From the NCBI GenBank assembly GCA_020847975.1, contig JADLBD010000117.1:1-64000 (forward strand): a DNA stretch of 64,000 nucleotides, written 5' to 3'. Each line of letters begins with the position of its first letter. The stretch's first letter is position 1. The translations under genes and the position numbers were made by a program. The DNA comes from Bryobacterales bacterium (GTDB taxonomy: Bacteria; Acidobacteriota; Terriglobia; Bryobacterales; Bryobacteraceae). Under the pieces are notes generated by a model. That model did not search any database, was not told the DNA's origin, and saw nothing but the letters and a program-made list of their open reading frames with translations. Positions 41,103-48,223 of this stretch are shown here, piece after piece.

Positions 41103-41544
41103 TCAGCGCTTTCCGAATCTCCACCGAGAGCAGCTCGTGCACCTTTCGGGTGTCGGTCTCGGCCGCCAGGACCGCCGCCACCCGGTCAGGGATGTTCAGC
41201 ATGCCGTCCCGGAACATCCGGAACTTGTTGAATGCCGCCACCTGCACTTCATCGCGGTTGATCAGTTTACCGAGCCGCTCTTCGTACTCGATTTTGGCCA
41301 GCCGCGCCAGATAGGCCTCGCGGATCGCGCGGGACTGCGCATAGCTGGGCCCGGACACCGAGGCCTCGCCCGTAGCAGGTGACGCTCCATAGTTGGTGTT
41401 CCGCTCCCATTCCTGGTCTGCGATCTCGACATCGATCTTACCGTCGGCGTTGGTGCGGATGCGCCCAGCTTTGATCGCCTTCTGCACGGCGGCAAGGCTG
41501 ATGCCGCGATGCCGAGCATAAGCGCGCTGGCTTACCGTCGCCAT
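41074..41544 (-). CDS. Terminase small subunit (Nu1-like)
   Basis: 156 residues. The N-terminal winged helix-turn-helix reads TVSQRAYARHRGISLAAVQK, as in lambda Nu1 and related DNA recognition subunits, followed by a linker and the helical LARLAKIEYEERLGKLI and VAAFNKFRMFRDGMLNIPDR regions for self-assembly and large-subunit binding. It comes directly upstream of TerL and faces the plus-strand genes, with a 61-base divergent gap that should hold promoters. Confidence 0.85.
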   Translation of the reverse strand: MATVSQRAYARHRGISLAAVQKAIKAGRIRTNADGKIDVEIADQEWERNTNYGASPATGEASVSGPSYAQSRAIREAYLARLAKIEYEERLGKLINRDEVQVAAFNKFRMFRDGMLNIPDRVAAVLAAETDTRKVHELLSVEIRKALNEFADGRNR

Positions 41545-41605
41545 GAATCTTTCTTCCAGAGAATCGCGATTCTTGCCTTGCTATCACGGGCGTTCAAAGT
41601 GATGA

Positions 41606-41860
41606 ATGTCATCGATGCAGCGCACCAACAAGCAAACCAAACAGACCGCCGCGGAATGCTATGCCGCACGGCACGCCGAATGTGCCGACCTGCTGAAGCG
41701 CATCGCCGCCCGCCTCGATCAACACCAGAAGGATCAGACCCAGGAACCCGCCAACTGGGGGTACGCAGGCGACCTCGGCCGCGTCACCGAAGAACTCGCC
41801 TACGTCCTGGCCGGCCTCGGCGACCACAGCGCCGTCGACGCCAAGGGGCTGGAGTACTGA
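41606..41860 (+). CDS. Small hypothetical protein, first of a plus-strand phage trio
   Basis: 84 residues, soluble, opening QRTNKQTKQTAAECYAARHA, with helices ADLLKRIAARLDQHQ and VTEELAYVLAGLGDHSA. No family recognised. It lies 2 bases before the next small gene and on the strand opposite to the terminase, so the three plus genes 41606-42681 form their own unit. Possibly regulatory or accessory phage genes. Confidence 0.6.
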   Translation: MSSMQRTNKQTKQTAAECYAARHAECADLLKRIAARLDQHQKDQTQEPANWGYAGDLGRVTEELAYVLAGLGDHSAVDAKGLEY

Positions 41861-41862
41861 AC

Positions 41863-42090
41863 ATGACCCGCGAGGAACTGATCGCCTGGGCCACCCGCAA
41901 CGGTTGGAAACTCGACCGCTGGGGCCACCTCAAGAAGGAGTTCGACAACGGCACGCATCGGCTGAAGTTGAGCCGCATCGCAGCACGCCACGAAATCTCG
42001 ACGCCGTTTGGCTGGGCACGCCTGGCCAGCGGCTATCTCAAAAACCTCAACATCACCGACGACGGCAAGCTCGCCGGCATGAACCGATAG
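41863..42090 (+). CDS. Small hypothetical phage protein (75 residues)
   Basis: From the ATG at 41863 with upstream context GGAGTACTGAAC; the longer frame from 41509 is noise. It begins TREELIAWATRNGWKLDRWG, then HLKKEFDNGTHRLKLSRIA, a basic compact domain that resembles small DNA-binding or inhibitor-like phage proteins, and ends NITDDGKLAGMNR. It is 2 bases after the preceding gene and 15 before the DUF3489 gene. Function unknown. Confidence 0.65.
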   Translation: MTREELIAWATRNGWKLDRWGHLKKEFDNGTHRLKLSRIAARHEISTPFGWARLASGYLKNLNITDDGKLAGMNR

Positions 42091-42105
42091 GACAGGAGAA
42101 CAACC

Positions 42106-42681
42106 ATGACTACGTTTACGATCGACACCGAGAACAACATCACGGCGTTTGCCGAGTACGAGGATGCCCTGAACCACCGCATCGGAAGCATCGAAGGGAC
42201 CTTCGCCAGCGAGAAAGAACTGGCCAAGCTGACCAGCCAGTGGCCGATCGGCCGCTTCGTCGACGTCTGGAACACCTTCGCCGGCGTGGTCCCCTTCGAC
42301 ACGCTGAAGCCGGTCAAGAAGTTCACGGACCGCAAGACGGCGGTCGCCCGCATCTGGAAGGCGGTCCAAGCCCTGACGCCCACCCCCGCGCAACACGCGG
42401 CCCCCGCCGCGCCGAAGAAGGCTAAGGCGACCAAGGAGGCCAAGCCCAAGGACGACGCCGCAGTGCCCAAAGAGGCGCGCGAGGGCAGCAAGAAGGCCAT
42501 CGTTCTCGACATGCTGAAACGCCCGGCTGGCGCGACTCTCGCCGACATCATGTCCGCCACTGGCTGGCAGGCGCACAGCGTCCGCGGCTTCATCTCCGGC
42601 AGCCTCTCCAAGAAGATGGGCATCAAGGTCGAGTCCTTCAAATCCGAGAGCGGCGACCGCGCCTACCGCGTAGCCCAGTAG
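42106..42681 (+). CDS. DUF3489 domain protein
   Basis: 191 residues. The C-terminal half is the DUF3489 winged-helix: SKKAIVLDMLKRPAGATLAD, IMSATGWQAHSVRGFISG, KMGIKVESFKSESGDRAY. The N-terminal 90 residues have a separate domain with LNHRIGSIEGTFASEKELAK and an alanine/lysine-rich linker. Such proteins are common in proteobacterial and acidobacterial phages and islands, and the winged-helix suggests DNA binding or regulation. A strong hairpin terminator follows its stop. Confidence 0.82.
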   Translation: MTTFTIDTENNITAFAEYEDALNHRIGSIEGTFASEKELAKLTSQWPIGRFVDVWNTFAGVVPFDTLKPVKKFTDRKTAVARIWKAVQALTPTPAQHAAPAAPKKAKATKEAKPKDDAAVPKEAREGSKKAIVLDMLKRPAGATLADIMSATGWQAHSVRGFISGSLSKKMGIKVESFKSESGDRAYRVAQ

Positions 42682-42696
42682 CCACTCCCTCCTCCT

Positions 42697-42736
42697 ACCG
42701 CCGCCGGCCTCACAAGCCGGCGGCGGTTCTGTTCTT
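42697..42736 (+). terminator. Rho-independent terminator after the DUF3489 gene
   Basis: A perfect 12-base-pair stem, ACCGCCGCCGGC / GCCGGCGGCGGT, with a 7-base loop (CTCACAA), is followed by TCTGTTCTT. It starts 15 bases after the DUF3489 stop. On the minus strand the hairpin covers the last codons of the small membrane protein gene, so it may also act on that transcript. Confidence 0.85.
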
Positions 42737-42970
42737 CAGTTCCTCGGACAACGCATCCAACCGTTCGCGCAGATGGTCCTCTCTTAGATGACACTCGCTG
42801 GTGCGTACAAAGGTCCCGTTAATCCGGGTGATGATCCGGTTCTCCAGTTCGGCCAACTCCTTTCGCACCTCGGCCAACAGTGCACGGTTCTGCAAACCGA
42901 CAAAAGTCCCGATCAGACCGGAGATCAGCCCGCTGGCCGGAATCAGTATTTGAATGAAGTGCTCGTTCAC
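42710..42970 (-). CDS. Small membrane-anchored coiled-coil protein (holin/spanin-like candidate)
   Basis: 86 residues from a GTG at 42970, which follows GAGAGGG by three bases; TTG at 42982 is an alternative start. A single hydrophobic segment ILIPASGLISGLIGTFVGL near the N-terminus is followed by a charged coiled coil (LLAEVRKELAELENRI and ERLDALSEELKNR). This layout resembles hemolysin-XhlA-like proteins or inner-membrane spanins, but neither can be shown. It overlaps the preceding small gene by about 150 bases in another frame. It is the only candidate lysis-related gene in the phage block. Confidence 0.5.
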   Translation of the reverse strand: MNEHFIQILIPASGLISGLIGTFVGLQNRALLAEVRKELAELENRIITRINGTFVRTSECHLREDHLRERLDALSEELKNRTAAGL

Positions 42971-43157
42971 GTTCCCTCTCAAGAATGCGCAGCTCAGCAG
43001 ACCAATCCATCAACGCCAGGCACAGCCCCTCGACGTCCGGATGCCCGTCGAGCAACAAGCGTTCGATTCCGGCAATCTCGGCGTGACATCGCTCGACCTC
43101 GCGCTGCCACTGGGCGTCGCTCTCTGGTGATCTCGTACCGTCCGGCAAACAGATCAC
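42819..43157 (-). CDS. Small hypothetical phage protein, overlapping the membrane protein gene
   Basis: 112 residues in the longest reading. The first 65 residues look real (SDAQWQREVERCHAEIAGIE, GLCLALMDWSAELRILERER); the last 45 overlap the membrane protein gene in a different frame and may be only apparent. It starts in an ATGA overlap with the PD-(D/E)XK gene, so it is translationally coupled. No family recognised. Confidence 0.5.
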   Translation of the reverse strand: MICLPDGTRSPESDAQWQREVERCHAEIAGIERLLLDGHPDVEGLCLALMDWSAELRILERERERALHSNTDSGQRADLRSDRDFCRFAEPCTVGRGAKGVGRTGEPDHHPD

Positions 43158-43690
43158 GCAATCTCAAACAGGCGCCCCTGGTCTTTGAGCACAACCCGAA
43201 CATCCTCCGTTCTTGGAGACAGTGTTGGGCGCCTGCCTGTAAGTGCCGCCATCGCAGCTTCGATTGGGAATTGGTCTATAGTGCGTGTCCGCTCCGTGCG
43301 CGCCGACCCTACGTGCCCTGGTGGACGCAGATAGATCGTCTGCAGAATTCGCCCTTTGAACGGCAAATAGGCGACAATCCGCACGTCCATGGCAACCAAA
43401 GCAACCACATCGAACTCATCATCTGCATACTGGCGTCTACCAGCCTTACCGGCCCTCCGCACGTTGTACAAGTAGCCTGGTGTTACCGTTGCACGCTGCG
43501 GCATTCTCTTTGCACAACGGCTTGCCTTCACTTGAACCCGATACAAGCTCCCTTCGTGATCAATCACGACGTCGTACGGCAATCCCTGCTCGGTGAGATA
43601 AGCTCGGTATCCAGAAAGGATCAGGTCGGCCACCACCAAATGCTCGGCAGCCTTTCCGAGCTCAAGATCGGGGATGCCCTCAACTGTCAC
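43154..43690 (-). CDS. PD-(D/E)XK nuclease-like protein (group I intron endonuclease type)
   Basis: 178 residues. The N-terminus has the pattern of the PDDEXK_5 family: GKAAEHLVVADLILSGYRAY with its Glu, LPYDVVIDHEGSLYRVQVKA with Asp and the QVK motif, and a beta-rich end. It contains the three acidic/basic positions of an active site, so a nuclease role such as resolvase or defence is plausible. The gene starts in a 4-base overlap with the methyltransferase stop, pairing a nuclease with a DNA methyltransferase. Confidence 0.75.
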   Translation of the reverse strand: MTVEGIPDLELGKAAEHLVVADLILSGYRAYLTEQGLPYDVVIDHEGSLYRVQVKASRCAKRMPQRATVTPGYLYNVRRAGKAGRRQYADDEFDVVALVAMDVRIVAYLPFKGRILQTIYLRPPGHVGSARTERTRTIDQFPIEAAMAALTGRRPTLSPRTEDVRVVLKDQGRLFEIA

Positions 43691-44190
43691 GCCGCGACAA
43701 CGCCTCGAGATTCTGCGACCTGGTCAAACGTTTGGCCTCCGGACTCGAGCGTGGCGACGTTGTCCGTGAACGCTCCGTACCTTCGGCAAATTACATCGCA
43801 ATACTTCGGGTCGAGTTCAATTACCCGTGCCTGCCTACCAGTCTTCTCGCAGGCGATCAGCGTCGAGCCAGATCCGGCAAACGGATCGAACACCGTGTCG
43901 CGTGTTTTCGAGGAATTGCGGATCGCTCGCTCAATCAACTCCACCGGCTTCATAGTCGGGTGCAGATCGTTCTTCACCGGCTTCTTCACAAGCCACACGT
44001 CGCCCTGGTCGCGAGCGCCGCACCAGAAGTGATCCGTGCCATCCCGCCAGCCGTAGAGCATCGGCTCGTATTGACGCTGGTAGTCGGCTCGGCCCATGGT
44101 GAAGGTGTTCTTCGCCCAAATGATGAAAGTTGACCAGTGGCCGCCCGCCTCTGTGAAGGCGCGGTACAGCGTGTGCAACTCCGAGCAGGA
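43687..44190 (-). pseudogene. Phage DNA adenine/cytosine-N4 methyltransferase, 5'-truncated
   Basis: The frame runs from about 44190 down to 43687. It encodes the C-terminal half of an N6/N4 methyltransferase of the ParB-linked phage type: SELHTLYRAFTEAGGHWSTF, FIIWAKNTFTMGRADYQRQY, DLHPTMKPVELIERAIRNSS and the SAM-binding FDPFAGSGSTLIACE. The DPPY-type catalytic motif and the N-terminal half are missing. Upstream of about 44190 the frame continues into the antisense of the DUF1998 helicase gene, so the gene was cut there. It cannot be functional in this form unless completed elsewhere. Confidence 0.75.
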
Positions 44191-44191
44191 C

Positions 44192-46096
44192 ATGCAGATA
44201 TTCTGCAAGCGCTGCGGCAAAGTACAGAAGAAAGGCAAGATCGACCACGCGCTGTTCTGTAGCTACCGCGGGCAGGAAGAGAAGGAGCAGGTCGAAAGCG
44301 CCTGCTATCTGTATCGCGAGTTCAATTCCGAAGCGATCCGCATGTTGCTGCCGGTGGCCACGCAGGAAGTGGACCTGAACACGCACTCCTTCCTGGCCGC
44401 TTTGGATCTGGGCCTGCGCAAGTACTTCCATGGAGATCCCGGTCACCTGCTGACCACCACCTACGACGAGCCGATTCCCGGCAGCGACGCGCGCAAGCGC
44501 TACCTGGTGTTGTACGACGGGGTTCCCGGCGGGACCGGCTATCTTAAGGAGTTGATGCGGGAACCGGAGAACCTGATGAAGGTCTTCGAACTCGCGCACG
44601 GTGTCCTGACGAACTGCGAGTGCCGAAACGATCCGGAGAAGGACGGCTGCTATCGCTGCCTGCTGGCGTACCGGGGGCGGCACGATCAGGAGAATACGTC
44701 GCGGTCGGCGGCCATGCGCTTGCTGTCGCAAATCCTGGCGCATCGAGGCGAGCTGAAGAGCACCGAACGGCTCAGCCAGATAAGGCTGAACCGCCTGCTC
44801 GAAAGCGAACTGGAGGCCCGTTTCATCGAGGCATTGCGCAGGACCAGGCCAGGCGAGCCGGAACGGCAGCTTACGAATCAGGTGGTGAACGGCAAACAGG
44901 GCTGGTACCTGCGAACGCCCGGGGGGAGCTACCTCGTGGAGCCGCAGGTTGCCCTGGGGCCCGAGGATGGCGTCAGCGTGCCCTCGATTGCTGACTTCGT
45001 CATCCGGCCGGAACGGCCCGGCGAAGGCGAGTTACCGATTGCAGTTTTCACCGATGGGTTCGAGTATCATGCCGATCCGCAATCCGGCAACATGCGCGTG
45101 GGAATCGACACGGCGCAGCGAATGGCAATTGCGCGGTCTGGCCGCTTCCACGTCTGGTCGCTGACCTGGGACGACGTGGAAAGTCAGTTCCGCGAGCAGC
45201 CCGACAATATGGCCCTACCGGTACCCGGGCACGCCGGCAAGCTGGATCGCGCACTCGGTGTGATAGACCCGGCGAACCGAACGGCTTGGTCGCGTGTTTA
45301 CGAGAAAGGCTCTTTCGAGTGGCTGGTGTTCCGGCTGGATGCGGGACGGTCCTTGAACTGGGGGCAGCATGGGCGGTTATGGCTCGCCGCCATGCTGGAC
45401 GGGCAGAATTGCGATAGCACGGCGCTAGACGCGACGCGTGGTGCTTTGCTCGATGCCCAAAACGCAGAGTGGGCTGAATCCGCGAGCATTCCGCCAGGCA
45501 CCGGCTGGAAGTGCGGCGTGCTGCGCACTGGCTCGCCATTGCTCGCCGCGGGGCTGGTCCGGGCGGATGCCCAGAGACTCCGGCAGATGGAAGGCTTGAG
45601 CGCCACCTTGCGACTCTTCGACGAAGCGGCCTCAGCTGACCGGACGGCCTGGAAGCGGACATGGCGTGAATGGCTGCGGCTGTTCAATATCGTGCAATTC
45701 GCCAACGCTACAGAGTTCGTTGCCACCACCGGGCTGCGTGAGGGACTCTATGGAAGCCTGTTGGGCGTCGAGGTTGCCGGGGTCCGCGAACGGGCGGCTG
45801 GTGGTCTCGCCGCACTGGTCGCCGATGTGGACATAAGTCTACGCCCGCTGGTACAAGCGGTGGCGGCGGCCGGGCGCACGTCGCCTACGCCGGGCTTCGA
45901 GCTCGTCGGCGGCGACGGGGCGATAGCCGGGACGGCCGAGCTGGCGTGGGAAGGCGCCAAGATCGCGGTCCTCATGGACCATGAGGTCGAGTATCTGGAG
46001 CGGTTTGTCGGGCAGGGCTGGACCGTGTACGTAGCGGCTGCGATGGCCGAGTGGCAAGACAGCCTGATCGGTAGCCTGCCTGGAGGAGACCTATGA
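44192..46096 (+). pseudogene. DUF1998 DEAD/DEAH helicase of a candidate defence locus, 5'-truncated
   Basis: About 634 residues remain, from the ATG at 44192 to the stop coupled with the UvrD gene. This is only the C-terminal part. It has a zinc-like CKRCGKVQ...C element, the phrase CYLYREFNSEAIRMLLPV, and the DUF1998 cysteine cluster CECRNDPEKDGCYRCLLAYR near residues 142-161. A C-terminal module with SIADFVIRPERPGEGELPIA followed by VFTDGFEYHA looks like a Vsr or DUF559-type nuclease fold. The helicase motor domains are absent because phage sequence starts at 44190. DUF1998 helicases occur in DISARM, Druantia and Dpd systems, but this neighbourhood is not one of those. Confidence 0.72.
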
Positions 46097-48222
46097 CCGT
46101 AGCGCTTTCGAACGATTTTCTGCTGGCCTATTCCAGCGTCCAGAAGAGCCACCAGAAGAAGGTGCGCGAGTTCATCGAGCTTTTCCGCGAACGGCCGGAT
46201 TCACCGGGCATCCACTATGAGCCCATAGAGAGCGCGAAAGGCAAGGGCCTTTACTCGGTCCGGGTAGACCAAGCCTATCGTGCGGTGGTGTTCCACCCGG
46301 CATCCACGGTGTACGTCCTGACGTGGGTAGATCACCATGACGCAGCCTATGATTGGGCCGCATCGAAGACGTTCCAGATCAACCCGCTCACGGGCGCGTT
46401 GCAGGTGCTGAACACGGAAGTGGTTGAATCGGCGCCAGTGGCGGCCGAACTTCGTGGACCGCGAGTTGCCGGATTGTTCGATGACGTCAAAGACAAGCAC
46501 CTGCTGCGGCTGGGCCTGCCCGAGACCCTGCTTCCTCTGGTGCGAGACCTCCGTACGGACGCGGACCTCGAAAAAGCGGAGAAACAGATTCCCCAGGAGG
46601 CCTACGAGGCCCTGTTCCTGTTGGCGTCGGGCTACTCCTTGGACGAGGTTTTCCAAGAGGTGGACAAGCGGGACGACGAGGTCCCGGTCAACACCGGCGA
46701 TTTCGTGGCTGCCCTACAAAACGAGGACTCCCGGCGGCGGTTCTACGTGGTGGACGAGGCCAAGGAACTCACCGAAATCCTGAGCGCGCCCCTGGAACAG
46801 TGGCGAGTTTTCCTGCACCCGAAGCAGCGCAAGCTGATCTCGATGCGGGCAAGCGGCCCGGTCCGCGTGCTGGGCGGCGCAGGCACGGGCAAGACCGTTG
46901 TGGCCATGCACCGTGCTCAGCACCTCGCCGAGCAGGTCTTCACGGGTAAAGAAGATCGCATCCTGGTCACCACGTTCACCAAGAACCTGGCCACGGACAT
47001 ATTCGAGAACTTGCGCAAGATCTGCGCCGCCGAAGCCATGGCGCGGGTCGAGGTCGTGAATCTTGACGCTTGGGTGTCCAACTTCCTCCGAACGCAAGGC
47101 TATCGGCACCAAGTGGTCTTCGATGACGAAGGCAACGAATGCTGGCGCAACGCGCTCAACCTCGTTCCAGGCGAACTGGCTCTGCCCGAGAGCTTCTACC
47201 GGACAGAGTGGGAAGATGTCATCCAGGCCCAGAACATCACGAGCGTCGAACAGTACGTGAAGGCTGCTCGGTTGGGACGCGGTACACGACTAGGCCGTGA
47301 CGCGAAGAAACGGATCTGGCCAGTTTTTCAGGAATACCGGGCCCAGATGAACGAACAGGGCAAGAAGGAGTACATCGATCTCATCCGCGATGCCCGCTCG
47401 TTGCTGGAGACGCGGAAGATTACGCTACCGTATCGGTCGGTGGTCATCGATGAAGCGCAGGACATGAGTGCGGAGGCTTTCCGGCTGTTGCGGGCCATCG
47501 TGCCGGCGGGCGAGAACGACATCTTCCTGGTGGGTGATGCCCATCAGCGCATCTATCACCACCGCGTGACCCTCGGCCAGTGCGGAATCAACATCAAGGG
47601 CCGTGGAAAGAAACTCAAAGTCAACTACCGGACCACGGAGGAAACTCGCCGGTTTGCAGTCGCGCTGCTAGAAGGCCGCGACATCGACGACTTGGACGGC
47701 GGCCAGGACCAGCAGAAGGGCTACATGTCTCTGACTCACGGCGAACCGCCGATCGTGCGCCGGTTCCGGAACTTTGGTGAGGAAGCCGCTTTCGTGAAAG
47801 CCCGCATTCAGGAGTTGGCTTCTCACGGCGCATCACCGGAAGCCATCTGCGTCGTTGGCCGAACCCGGAAAGTTCTGGAGGCGTACACCGCGTATCTGCG
47901 CGGCGAAGGCATGGAGACGTACGAGATACGGCGCGACGCCGCCGAGCAGCGCGACAAGCCCGGCGTGCGAATCGCCACCATGCACCGCGTAAAGGGCCTG
48001 GAGTTCGAGCACATGCTCGTCGTTTCCGCGAACAAAGGGATGGTGCCCCTCGACCAAGCCATCTGGGACGGCGAGGATGCAGTCGCCAAACGGAATGCTG
48101 AAACGGCTGAAAGGGCGCTGCTTTACGTAGCCTTGACCAGGGCGAAAAAGTCGGCGTCGATCACCGGCTTTGGCGAGTTCAGTCCGTTCTTGTCCGGAGG
48201 CGCTACCGTAACAGGAGTTTGA
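46093..48222 (+). CDS. RelE-like / UvrD superfamily I helicase fusion
   Basis: 709 residues. The first 90 (FLLAYSSVQKSHQKKVREFI, GLYSVRVDQAYRAVVFH, VYVLTWVDHHDAAYDWA) fit a RelE/ParE-type toxin fold. The remainder is a UvrD/PcrA-like helicase: Walker A GGAGTGKTVVAMH near residue 258, VVIDEAQDMSAEAF near 450, FLVGDAHQRIYHH, LKVNYRTTEETRR, IATMHRVKGLEFEHMLVV and ALLYVALTRAKK. All SF1 motifs are present, so it should be an active DNA motor. It overlaps the DUF1998 gene (ATGA) and ends 1 base before the SNF2 gene. The RelE-UvrD fusion is known from defence-type loci; here the toxin domain may bind RNA or only act as a recognition module. Confidence 0.85.
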   Translation: MTVALSNDFLLAYSSVQKSHQKKVREFIELFRERPDSPGIHYEPIESAKGKGLYSVRVDQAYRAVVFHPASTVYVLTWVDHHDAAYDWAASKTFQINPLTGALQVLNTEVVESAPVAAELRGPRVAGLFDDVKDKHLLRLGLPETLLPLVRDLRTDADLEKAEKQIPQEAYEALFLLASGYSLDEVFQEVDKRDDEVPVNTGDFVAALQNEDSRRRFYVVDEAKELTEILSAPLEQWRVFLHPKQRKLISMRASGPVRVLGGAGTGKTVVAMHRAQHLAEQVFTGKEDRILVTTFTKNLATDIFENLRKICAAEAMARVEVVNLDAWVSNFLRTQGYRHQVVFDDEGNECWRNALNLVPGELALPESFYRTEWEDVIQAQNITSVEQYVKAARLGRGTRLGRDAKKRIWPVFQEYRAQMNEQGKKEYIDLIRDARSLLETRKITLPYRSVVIDEAQDMSAEAFRLLRAIVPAGENDIFLVGDAHQRIYHHRVTLGQCGINIKGRGKKLKVNYRTTEETRRFAVALLEGRDIDDLDGGQDQQKGYMSLTHGEPPIVRRFRNFGEEAAFVKARIQELASHGASPEAICVVGRTRKVLEAYTAYLRGEGMETYEIRRDAAEQRDKPGVRIATMHRVKGLEFEHMLVVSANKGMVPLDQAIWDGEDAVAKRNAETAERALLYVALTRAKKSASITGFGEFSPFLSGGATVTGV

Positions 48223-48223
48223 G

